This document shows, piece by piece, positions 1 to 10,150 of a stretch of DNA of 15,069 nt. The stretch is taken from assembly GCF_000611645.1 (NCBI RefSeq), contig NW_014012302.1:1-15069 (forward strand), in the 5' to 3' direction. This DNA is from Monoraphidium neglectum. Taxonomy: Eukaryota; Chlorophyta; Chlorophyceae; Sphaeropleales; Selenastraceae. The position numbers and the translations under genes were made by a program. Position 1 is the stretch's first letter. Every line of letters starts with the position of its first letter. The notes beneath the pieces are model-generated. The model saw only the letters and a list, made by a program, of their open reading frames with translations. It was not told the origin of the DNA and did no database searches.

Positions 1-78
1 GGTTGTTGGTGATCTGGAGGGGGCGGTCCTGAGGAGGGGCAACGAGGGCTCCGCCAATCTGACTCTACAATTTCTTTG

Positions 79-118
<40 letters not shown>

Positions 119-1223
119 CGCTCTCTCTCCCTTCTCTCGCCCCCTCGTGCATCACAGCACACAACACGCAAACTACACAAACAGCAAGACAGCCATCCCC
201 CACCTGAGCAGCTGCCCCTTGGCCGAGTAAAACCTCGTCCTCACGACCATCGCCAGCGCCGCCTGCCCCTTGGGCGCGCGCGCCTGTGCGACTGCCGTCC
301 CGCCGTACAGGGTGCAGGCGGAGCTGCGGTCCGGGCCGTAAGACAGCCCGTCCGACGCGGGGGAGAAGGGCACCTGCGGTGAACAGGCGTTTTCGTCAAA
401 CACATGGTGGGGTGAAAAGGTGGGGCGAAACGAGTCGAGCATGGGGGAGCAGGGGGGGGGGGGTGGCGGATGCCAAGGAGCGGGAAGGCCCGCGGGCCGT
501 GCGTGCCGGAGGCCCTGAGCTGATTCCAGTGGCCACGCGGCGGGCTGCTTGCTCGGCGACATCCCCAATACACGGCAGCAGACGTGCTGCCGTGCACGCA
601 CGCACCCAGCACTCACACAAGCGCCCCCCCCTCTCTCTCTCTCACACACACACTTTTTCACTATCAAACGAACAGAAACGCACACACGCGTGAACACACA
701 CACCCATGCACATCCACGCGCCCCCCACCTTTCTGACAGGCACCGACTCCCCAGTCAGCATGTTCTCGTCCACGATGACCTCACCCCTGATCAGCACCGC
801 ATCACACGACATCACGCCCGGCCCCACCGCCACCACGTCCCCCGGGACGAGCTGCGGCGAGGGCAGCTTCACAAAGCGGCCGCCGCGGAGGACCTCCACC
901 TGAGGTTTGCCCGTGTGTTAGGGGGCCGAGGGGCGAGGGGCGGGCGGGCGCGATATCGGCGGCGCGGCGAAGGGGAGGAGCGCGCTGCGGCGCGCACTGT
1001 TGCCGAGGACGGCGGCGCGGGGCGCGCGCGGCAGGGTTCCCTGCGCCAGGCCGGCCTGCTCCCCTGTGTCTCCATTCCCTGGCCACCCGTAAATGTCAGT
1101 CCGACGGTTTGTTGCAGGGATCTGCGCGCGTAGAACCTTCCCCAACCCTATCCCCAGTAACCCATTCAACTGCCATCCCTACCCACCCATAAGTACCACT
1201 ACCCACCCATCCTAGCACTCACG

Positions 1224-1263
<40 letters not shown>

Positions 1264-3710
1264 CGCATCGCAACCTTGGCAGCACGCCGCGCCCCGCCCC
1301 CGCGCACCTCTGTCGCAAAGTACGCAATGTCAGCCAGCCGCTTCATGTTGGAGTGCGCCTCCACGGCCGACGTGATGATGGAGAACCAGGTGATCACAAA
1401 AATGCAGATTGCGTAGGTCCAGTAGTTGTCACCGGCCACCCACACAACAATGGAGAAGTACTGTTGTGGTGTCGGAAGGGAGGATGTGATTGCGGAGGGG
1501 GGGAGCCGCGGCGTGGGCACAGGAGGCAACTGCGGACGAGCGGCTATTCGACCGGTTGGGCCCTGCAGCTGCTGCATGCAATCGCGGTTGCGCCAGCTGC
1601 CTCAAGCTCATGTCCTCGCTGCTGTCCCTGGCGCGCAACTGCTTGAACTGTCGGAACACCACCGCCCCCACTCCCACACGCCCGACACAAGCGTGCGCAC
1701 CCACACACATACACCGGTGCTGCCATTTCATATGCACACCAAGCACGCCTCCCGCCCCAAAACCAACATCCCCCCACCTGGAAGACGTAGAAAGGGTGCC
1801 ACATCTCATCAAAAACCAGCCGCGCCACGCCCTTGACCGGGATGCGCATCTCGTTGGCGCCGTACCGCATCTGCCGGTCCGCCACGCTCCACTCCGCAAC
1901 GTCCTCCAGCACCCGCCAGTCCTGCGCGCGCGCGTTGATCAACGCGGGGTGAGGCGCCGGCGTCCGCCAGCTGCCACGCGCGCACCCCGCTCCGGCGGCG
2001 CGCGCGGTGCCGGCCGCCCCTGGGGACAGGAGCCGGCGTCTGCTGCGCTCGCGCCCCGCTCCCGCTGCCGCGCGGCTGCCACGTCTTGCTTTTGGGACAC
2101 CGCGACGCCGCCCATGCCGTCCCCATCGAGACGCTGCGAAAACCATTCAGCGAGCCGCGCGGCCCACGCGGGCCGCGGCGTTCCTGCAGCCCCGTCCGAC
2201 GGCAGCGCGGCCCAGTCGCTTGAGCGCACCTGCGTGGCCGCCAGCTGGGTCGCGCTGGCAACGAGCTGCTCGTTGAAGCGCTTGGGCACGTCTGGCACGG
2301 GCACGTACTTGCCCACCGCGTCCACGTAAAAATACCTGGGTAGCCATGAGATGCATCAATAGGCGGCGCAGCGCGGCGGCCATCAACTACGCGACGCGTC
2401 CAGGGGCAGGCGGGCGCCACGCGGCTGCAGGGGTGTGCCGGCGCGGGGCGGCCTCCGGCTGCAGCCGCTGCGGCGCCGCGCGGCTGCGTGCATCGTCGCC
2501 CTCTGCGGCCTGCTTGGCTGGCTGTGAGCCTCTTGGCCTGACCTTGCTGCACTGCCTCCCCGGGTGAGCCGCTCCAGGGGCGGCTCGCTCAGCTGCCGCA
2601 AGCCCGCCTCTCGCCCCTCGCTCCGCGCCGCCACGCCCCCGTCAAGTTCCACTGGGGCGGGCGGCCCCAGCTTTCGGCGCCTCAGGCTCGCCAGGTTGAA
2701 ACCTCCGCTGCCCCTGTTCGTGCATACCAGCAACGCATCGCGCTGCCTGACGGAACAAGGCGACCCACTCACTGACCCCTGTGAGTGGCAAGCCCGGCCC
2801 CCCACCTGTTGCAGCGGTATTCCAGCAGCCGGTGCTTCTCCTCCCTGCCGCCGCCGACGGCCGCGCCGCCGCCCACGTGGTGGGTGCCGTAGCCCGCCGT
2901 CGGGCCGCCCTCCGCGGCGGTGGGGCCGGTGATCTGCACCACCGGCTCGACGTCCACCCGCCCGTCGTCCAGCTGCACAACATGAATCAGTGGCAGCCGC
3001 AGCGCGAGCCCAGCACGGTTTGATCGCCGCTCAGACAGGCGCGGGCTTGCAGCATTGTGCGGGCAGTACATCGCTCGCAAGGCGGGGCCGCCGCTGCCGG
3101 TTTTTGGGGCGGGGGCTGCTCACCGTGATGCGCACGAAAGTCGCCTCTTTCAGGGGGCAGCGCCGCAGGTTGAGTGCAATGTGGACCTTGGGGCTCCATT
3201 TCGCCAGCAGGAACACGAGGCCGAAGCTCAGCACGCCCAGCGCGTAGAAGAGCAGCTGCTTTTCCCAGGGCACATAGAACCCCTCGAACGAGCGGATCTC
3301 CTGTGGCCGGGAAGGCGTGGCGGAGGTGCAGCGGATGTGGGGCGACTGCATGCTCTAGGGCATTGGGTGCAGCGAGCAGCGTTCGCGCCGCGTGGGACAC
3401 TGCGCGCAGTGTCCCGAGCGGGCCGCACAGGGAGGCATGCCCGGGTGAGTGACAATCTCAATGGTTGGTATACGGCTAAGTTATTCATTCCGGCCGTGGG
3501 TGCGAACCCTGCTCAGTCCATCACCTTGTCCTCCCCTATAAACGCGTCCGGCAGCGTCTGCCTGCGCTGCTGCCTCTGACCAGTTTTATCATGCAATAGA
3601 TCATTCGTTATAGGCTGCTCGACCTCGAAGGCCAGAAGCCCGCCGGTGGTGCGCCTATGCTCAGGGGCCTCGTCCTCGTTCTCGAGGACAAACGTGCCTG
3701 CGGACGCCAT
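1..3710 (-). CDS. P5B-type P-type ATPase (ATP13A2/YPK9 family), N-terminal part, multi-exon, runs off the left edge
   Basis: P5B ATPases are membrane pumps of lysosome or vacuole-like compartments; animal ATP13A2 exports polyamines, so substrate here is inferred. Exons by in-phase GTG...CAG introns: 3710-3525, 3300-3124, 2972-2806, 2335-2230, 1921-1778, 1460-1308, 899-729, 373-204, with a ninth probably from 28 leftward. They give about 425 residues of a family usually near 1,200. Residues 77-96 are the P5-specific membrane-inserted helix, followed by [12 protein letters not shown], a P5B hallmark. [13 protein letters not shown] (231-243) leads to M1 ([14 protein letters not shown]) and M2 (about 272-292). 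The actuator domain has LVPGD (328-332) and the phosphatase loop LTGESVPV (359-366). The start ATG sits in a strong context (CACCATGG). The DKTG phosphorylation site lies outside the window. Oddity: the usual TGF after the actuator reads TRF. The exon-9 reading is weak. Confidence 0.9.
81..116. repeat. (AC)18 microsatellite in last visible intron of the P5B ATPase gene
   Basis: Eighteen uninterrupted AC units inside the intron 29-203. On the gene's sense (minus) strand this is a TG run lying upstream of the acceptor at about 29-30. Confidence 0.95.
452..463. repeat. 12-base G run in a P5B ATPase intron
   Basis: Uninterrupted G run within the intron 374-728. It reads as a C run on the gene's sense strand, about 80 bases upstream of the 3' splice site, and may act as part of a long pyrimidine-rich tract. 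Confidence 0.8.
631..653. repeat. (CT)n(CA)n compound microsatellite in a P5B ATPase intron
   Basis: Six CT units run directly into five CA units inside the intron 374-728. No coding role; the intron is bounded by good splice sites on the minus strand. Confidence 0.9.
1226..1261. repeat. (CA)18 microsatellite in a P5B ATPase intron
   Basis: Eighteen uninterrupted CA units, reading TG on the sense strand, just downstream of the 5' splice site at 1307 in the intron 900-1307. It matches the 81-116 run in length and strand orientation. Confidence 0.95.
3394..3415. repeat. 22-base perfect palindrome in intron 1 of the P5B ATPase gene
   Basis: The halves GGGACACTGCG and CGCAGTGTCCC abut with no spacer, giving an 11+11 self-complementary site. 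It lies inside the intron 3301-3524, so it is not constrained by coding. It could be a dimeric protein-binding site or chance; no flanking target duplication was seen. Confidence 0.8.
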
Positions 3711-3819
3711 GGTGCTGCCCGCGCCTAAACTACCTCCTCTACCGCGATCTACGCGTGCCGTGCATAGGCAGCGGGTTGCGGGTGTGCAGCGCCAACCGAT
3801 ACGAAGGTGTCCTGATTTC

Positions 3820-3836
3820 AGGCGTCTGCGACGCCT
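3820..3836. repeat. Perfect 7-bp hairpin upstream of the P5B ATPase start
   Basis: AGGCGTC, a 3-base spacer TGC, then GACGCCT, about 110 bases 5' of the P5B ATPase ATG, so possibly within its 5' UTR or core promoter. A TTTAAA at 3857-3862 is the nearest AT-rich element. Functional meaning is unproven. Confidence 0.45.
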
Positions 3837-4227
3837 TTAGTGATGCGCATGTAAGGTTTAAATGATGTCGTACACCCTAGAAGAGACTCGTGACCATCAG
3901 GGTGCGCGCCGGCCCGCTGCTGTGCGCGATGTTTGTAAACCCGCCCAGCAGCTGCATGCTGCCGCGCTTTGAACAAGTGTTGCCTGGCTGTACTCTGGTG
4001 CATTGTGGGGCGCAGCAGCCCCGCTCGATGGCAAGCTGCGTTTTTTGGGGTGCATCACGCCCTCTGCGGCGGTCAAACGCCGCAAACCGCTGATGTCACA
4101 ACTGACCGCCATGTCCATCCACACCCCAGCTGATTCAATGCAACAACGTCCCAGAAATTTTGACAGGGCTACTGTATTGAGCAGCAGCCTAGGCACATCC
4201 GCCACATAGGCCTGCACCAACAGGCCG

Positions 4228-4392
4228 TCCCACGTGGGAGCACAGAGCGGCATCCCACACACCCGAGCTGCCTGGCCACACGCTTGACTTCGCAGGAAGA
4301 ACAACCCCGTGGGCTTCCTGCTGTAACACATTTATGATTGAAAGGCCCTGCAGGATTGTGGTGGCAATGCAGCTACGGGCGGGCCCACGTGG
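4228..4392. promoter_or_regulatory. Pair of G-box-like sites in the divergent intergenic region
   Basis: Two CACGTG cores, one inside the 12-base palindrome TCCCACGTGGGA (4228-4239) and one in CCACGTGG (4385-4392). CACGTG is the classic target of plant bZIP and bHLH factors. The sites lie 520-680 bases upstream of the P5B ATPase ATG and about 2 kb from the C5orf34-like start. CACGTG also occurs elsewhere in this GC-rich window, including in exons, so this is only suggestive. Confidence 0.2.
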
Positions 4393-4707
4393 TGTATGTT
4401 TGTGCCCCTGGGGGCCTTCAGGCCAATGCAGGGCCGCCACGGGCGGCCGCCGCCACGCTGTGCATGCGTATTTCACTCCGCTGATACTCTGCAGCTCTAC
4501 TTGTTTTATTATTTGTGATCCTAATGGTTCATACAAGGGGCCTTTCCCTGCTTGGACGAGCCAAAATGTTGCGAATGCAGCGTGCAGCACGGCTTGCGCT
4601 GCTGCGGCACGGCCAGCTGGTCCAGCCCAGCACGCTGGTCCCCGTAGCAGCCACAGTGACTGTGTTATAATCCCGATGCGACTTGAGTGGCACCATCACA
4701 GATTCGA

Positions 4708-4727
4708 TTGGGTTAGTTCAAACCCAA
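4708..4727. repeat. Perfect 7-bp hairpin
   Basis: TTGGGTT, loop AGTTCA, AACCCAA. It superficially resembles a tRNA T-arm, but the loop is six bases, the invariant pattern is not met and no acceptor, D or anticodon arm surrounds it. Confidence 0.5.
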
Positions 4728-5491
4728 GTCATGTGCTTCTGCGCCAACTCCGCACCGGTGGTGGTCGGTCGTCCACATGTTCTGACAGAGACAGCAGGAA
4801 AACCGTCGGATGATCATGAGGTAGGTCCAAGCTCGCTCCCCTGTCCAGGCTCGTCCTCCTCGTTTCGCCACCAGCGAGCAGAGGCTGGCTCAGCATCAAT
4901 GCGGTGCTACACCTCAGCACCACGCATGGCAGTGGTCTTCGTAATCAAATGTTTCTGCGGAAACGCCCCGGCACGCGGGACGCCTAAGTACACTGAGCGT
5001 CGCACTCGAACCGCCCGTGAGGTTGCCGAGCATGTGACGCCCCCTCACAAGCCTTGGATGCGACGTCAAGTCCCTTGTACATGTGCTTAGGAGAATCATG
5101 ATTGATATGGTTGCTGTCATCGTTGTCCATGCCGTTTGCTGTGGGTTTTGTCCAATGCCATCGTGACTTGGCCAGTTCCGCCCTGGTGCCCACCTGCCTC
5201 ACATGTGCGGGGAGTGACGTGCGCACACACACCGTATGTACATCTACAAGCCCCTCAACAACACAAGCATACGCGAAACCATCCCCACTTCCCGCCCAAT
5301 AATCATACGCGCCAAAACACCCACATCACCCGGAGGTTTGTGGCGGTTGGGTGTGATGGGCTATAGGGGTGCGGCTTGACAGAGAGCGTGCGAGCAAGCC
5401 TGGTTGGTGACAAAGTTATTTGCGGGTGAAAAGAGGCGCGGAGACTCACCCGAAACGTGCAGACTTCCGAACAAATGACACCCTGGACGTC

Positions 5492-5508
5492 CAAGGGCAA
5501 GGTGCATG
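5492..5508 (+). repeat. 17-base direct repeat, copy 1
   Basis: CAAGGGCAAGGTGCATG, identical to 6116-6132, 624 bases downstream. The flanks are only loosely similar (both have TGG and GTC just before). Confidence 0.7.
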
Positions 5509-6115
5509 CGCGTCGTGCAGCCAAGTTGCGGTGGGGTCGGGCGGCTTTGAGCGGGCTGTGGCGCAGACGGGTTGCGACTTAATCATGCCAAGTAACATCC
5601 ACCCTGCCATTGCGTCGCTGGCCCCAGCCCTGTAGTGTACACTGCTCGCAGTGCACACGCCGTGGTCAAAGTGCCTTTGACACGGAAAAGGGAGCCCTCC
5701 CCTATCAAAACTCTCTGGAAAGCAAACCCCGCGCACACCAGCCACAGTTTGTGGCATAGACACAACCTCGGAGGGAAACTTGTCGACTTTACACCAAAGG
5801 TTTCCAACGTCAAGAAGTGACCACGGAAAATCACAGCCAGACTGGCTGATGTCGAACACCCATGCCGTCTGCCCATCAACATCGCTTTGTCCTGGCGAAC
5901 TCCCCCCAATCACGACGACCACCACCACCACCAATGACAACGGCAGGACCCCTACCGCCGGCTCCCACACGGCCTGGAGAGTCCCCCGTCGGTTGCCCCC
6001 CAATGTAACATAAACTACCACCCAACGGCCCAATGTGAGATTTATGCTCTCCAGTTTGCGGGCGGGTAACAACGCGCACTGCTGCGTTCACAGGTCGTGG
6101 GTCAGTTGCTGGTGT

Positions 6116-6132
6116 CAAGGGCAAGGTGCATG
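6116..6132 (+). repeat. 17-base direct repeat, copy 2
   Basis: Second exact copy of the 17-mer at 5492-5508, ending about 255 bases before the chosen start of the C5orf34-like gene. Confidence 0.7.
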
Positions 6133-6387
6133 TGCGCGGCATATACCGGTAGGTGGGATTAATGTTGGTAAAATCACCATATACATATGAGGTTGGGGCG
6201 CTGGCTCGCACTTCTGTACTGTAGGTCACGGAGAAGGCCGTGGGTAGCTGCGACAGTCCCGCAGCACGTGAAACAGCCATGTGGTATCGGTACCCGTGGA
6301 CATATGGAATATATGGTCTTACAAACGAATACGAGCTGTCCCTCAACCGCGTGGCACGACCATGGGCGCGCTTTGAACTCAATCAGG

Positions 6388-9300
6388 ATGAATGAAGAGC
6401 TGCTGAACCACGAACACCGTGATTTGAGGATGACCGTCGGTCCTTCCAGTACCGCCCAGCAGGCCGAGCTGCAATTCGCCTGCGTCACCGCCGACGGCCG
6501 CGTCAAGACGCTGTGGGGCGACAACGCGCTGTTGCTGCTGTCCTCCGGCGGCGAGGCCTTCGCGCACGCCCCGCCGGGCGCGCCGGCGCCCACGTGCCAG
6601 ATCAGCGAGTTCGCGCTCAGCCGCGCGGCGCCGCTGCTTGCGCAGGCGCTGCGGCTCCGCAACACACACGCCGACCGCCCGGCGTTCTGCCGCGCGCTCG
6701 CGCGGCGCGCCGCAGCGGAGGGCGATGTGTTCCCCCTCGGCTACCCCATACGACGAGTCTACTGGCCGGCATCTTTCGGCGCCGCTTTGAACGGCGGCTA
6801 TGCTGAGCTTCTCGACGGCGGCCGCGTCGCCGTGCGCAGCGTCTGCGGCGCCGCGCGCGCCGTGCTCGACGGCGGCGCGCGCGCGCGGCTCGCGGTCTGC
6901 TACCCGCTGCTGCTGCCGCGGCTGGGCTCGGTTCATGGCGCTGGGCAGTACGAGCACGTGTGGCAGACGCAGGTGTTCTCAACCCGCCATTGCCCCGAGC
7001 GCTGGGCGCCCGCGCTCGCGCTCGCGACCGCCGTCGCGCGCGCCGCGGGGGAGGGCAATCAGCCACGGCGCGGCAGCGGCAGGGAGCGGCCGGACGGCGG
7101 GCGTTCCGGCGGCGGCGGCGGGGACGGCCTTGAACGCGCGGCGCGCCGCGAGGCGCGGTGCAGCAGCGATGGCGGCGTCTGCAGCGGCGGCGCGGATAGG
7201 GGAGGCGACGAATACGATTGCAGCCCAACCAATCAGGAGCCGTTTTCAGAGGAGGAGCTGCTTGCGCCGACAGAGGCGATGACTGATCTGCCAGAAGTGA
7301 TATGGCCGGCGTTTGGTGCTGCAGGCCGCGGCGGCGGCAGCGCTGGCAGCAGTGCCAGCAGCAGCGGCGGGGGCGGCGGCGGCCGAGGAAGGGAGGTCCC
7401 GGGAGGCCCCGCGGGGGGCACGTCCGATGCGGCCGCGGGCCTGGCCGAATGCTTTGGCAGCTTCCCGGCGGGCAGCTGGTGGCTGGACGCGTCGCCGCTG
7501 CTGCCTGCTGACCTGGCAGTGACGCTGGTGTGGACGCCGGAGGCCACTTACCTGTTTCTGCAGGTGGGGGCTGGGCGTGGGGAGGGGTGAGGAGGGCATG
7601 TGTGGGCAGTGGGGTTTGGTGGGGAGTGGGTCCGCCGGTTCAGTGTTGGCCCGTTTGGCGGGCCCTCTCTCAGCTGTTCTCTGGCCCGAGGCGGAGGCGC
7701 ATGCTGAGGGCTGAGGCTGCAGGCAACCTTGCATGCTAGCCCCGGCGCCGCAGCGGCCGCAGCGCCCGCGGCGCCGACGCGGGGCAGCCGGTCAAGCCGC
7801 GGTGGGGTCGTCTCCAGCAGCAGTCACCCCTTAGGCTGCTGGTGTCGCCGAGACTACTGATGCTGACAGTGTCCTGAATTTGGATTTTTGGAGAATTTCA
7901 AGTATCATCAGTCGAGTCGTCGCCCGTCCGCGCAGGACGCGGGTGAGGTCGAGGCCTGGCTGCACGAGGATGACTCAGTGATGACTACGCAGGAGCCCGG
8001 CTTCGTGGAGCACCCACTGCCGGGGGAGGTGCGGCCCCAGGGCGACCACTGGTGCCTCATGGCCCCCCTTCAGCGCCCTGGGTTCTGCCGCGGGGCGCCC
8101 GGTGTTCGCCGCACCACCCTCCCCCCCTGCCCACACGCCACCCACCATTCTCTCATCCTTACTCTGACTCGCCACGTATTTGCCACCCACAACCCACACG
8201 CATGCTCACAAACACACACACACACACAAACATGTGCACACACACGCCTGCACGCACCCCTGCAGGCAGATCCCCGGGTGTATGCTGCAGGGGCGCTGCC
8301 GGATGTTGTTGTTTCGATGGCCACTGGGCGGCGGCTGGCGGTGGGGCCGGTGGCGGCGCGGGCGCTCAAGTACAGGTGGGTTTGTTTCGTGATGCAGTGC
8401 ATGTGTGTTTGTGCGGGTAGGTGTGGGTTTCGTGGGTGTTCATGAGCGTTTCAGCACATGTGTGTGTTTGCTTTGGACGCACATATGTCGGTACCTCTCC
8501 CTCTTTCTGTGTGTGTGTGTGAGTGCGTGTGTGTGTGTGTGTGTGTGTGTTTGTGCGTACGTGTGTATATTGTCTCTTTGGGTTTGTGTGCATGTGGGTA
8601 CGTGAGCTTGGGCGGGCACATATGCAAATGTGGGTGTTTTGTTTATGTGGGTGAACGCACATGTCTTGCCACTCGCGTTTGCGGTCATGCTGGAGCGGTG
8701 ATGATGGAGCGGCAAGCAGGGGCCGTTGGGCAATTATGTCCGGCGATGATGGTGCAGGCGACCGCGAGACGCTGTGACAATTCTGATTCTGATTCTAAGC
8801 TGATCACCCATCGACAACACTCACAGGGCAGCGATGGCAGCAACCGCACAGCGGGCGGCAGCGGCCGCGGCCGGCGCGGTGCCAAGCATCGGCGCGGGCG
8901 CCCATACGCTGCTGCCCAGCTTTCCGCGCTGGCGGCCCCGCACGGGTAGCGGCGGCAAGGCCGCGCCATTGGCGGCGGCCCCCGGCCCCTGGCGCATATC
9001 CCATCCGGGTCCCGACCAGAACCATGCAGACGAGGTCCCGCAGATCTCCGAGGAGATCCTGGAAGACCAGCGGGTGGAGGGGCTGGGCAGCTTCCGTGCC
9101 CACGCGGACGGCCGCGTGCGCGTGCTGTTTGATGACAGAACAATCCTTCGGTTGGACGGGGCCCACAATGAGTTCCGGCTGACACTGAGGGACGGCTCTT
9201 CGGCGGTCGTCGCGGCGGCCAACCCAGTGGGGGTGGCGGAATACGTGGGGGCGGCGCTCGAATTCGCGGCGTGGGCGTTCAGGAGCCCGGCGGAGCGGGG

Positions 9301-10105
9301 GGCGCTGCTGCGGGCGCAGGCGCTGGTGCAGGTGCGAGCAAGCCGCCGCCTCCTCGGTCGCGGGGCCCACGCGTAGAGGGTCAAGGGCCGTGCTGGTCTT
9401 CGTGACTTCAAACTGTGGCTACAGAGAGAGCAGGGAAGTACAACTCTAGGGTGCAGGCGATGCTTGCTCTTGGCAGCCGCCCCTCTCTTTCCAGCCCAAG
9501 CCCAGTGAAAAACGCCGCGCGGCGCCCCCAGGCGTCCCCGGCCCCAAGCTGCGCCCTCTTCCAATCCGCCCTTTTGCTCCCGCTTGCCGCGGCTTTTCGC
9601 AGGCGGAGCTGCAGACGACCGCGCGGATGGCCGCGATCTGCGAGTACAGCAGTGGCGCCCGCCTGCCAGCAGCAGCAGCAGCAGCAGCGGCAGCAGCAGC
9701 AGCAGCAGCAGAGGACGAGGCGGCAGCGGAGGCCGCCGCCCGGCGGCCCCTGCATTCGGCAGCCCAGGGGACCCCCAACGGCAGCGGCGGCAGGCCCGCG
9801 GCGGGATGGACGGGCGGGACCGGGGGTGGTGGTGGGGACGACGGTGCAAGACGCGGTGTGCTGTGCGAGAGCGGGCGGCAGGCGTGGGGCTCGATGGCGC
9901 CCGACGGCTGGGCAAGCACCAGCTGCGGACGCTGGAGCAATGGCGGCGGCGGCGGTGATGAGGAGGAGCCGTGGGCGGGTGCTCTTGCCCCTGGAGAGGC
10001 AGCCGGCGGAGGGGACGGCGGCGCGGCGCACACGCGTTTGGTGGTCTGGCCGACGCCGCGGCGGGAGCTGGGGGTGGAGACGCGAGGGGCTGGGGAGCAC
10101 ATGAG

Positions 10106-10150
<45 letters not shown>

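Larger units (their letters stand above)
3711..6387. other. Intergenic region between divergent P5B ATPase and C5orf34-like genes
   Basis: About 2.7 kb with no gene I can support. It should contain both divergent promoters. Open frames exist on the minus strand (6072-5446, 208 residues, with a run of valines from a GAC/ACC repeat; 4331-3897, 144 residues; 4590-4189, 133 residues). They overlap or sit in differing frames, show no recognisable domain, and the GC content here is visibly lower than in the real exons. They are most likely chance openings, although the 208-residue frame could be an unrecognised or decayed gene. Smaller elements are listed separately. Confidence 0.6.

Noticed and set aside
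81..1261. CA repeats considered as a possible CRISPR-like or minisatellite array
   Set aside because: They are simple dinucleotide runs without spacers, each in a different intron.
3897..4590. Two overlapping minus-strand ORFs (144 and 133 residues)
   Set aside because: They lie in different frames, with no recognisable domain, no conserved motif and no matching splice sites.
4701..4730. Hairpin resembling a tRNA T-arm
   Set aside because: The loop is six bases and the remaining tRNA arms are missing.
8366..8949. ORFs rich in Cys/Val or His/Thr around 8400-8950
   Set aside because: They are translations of the CA/GT microsatellites within intron 3.
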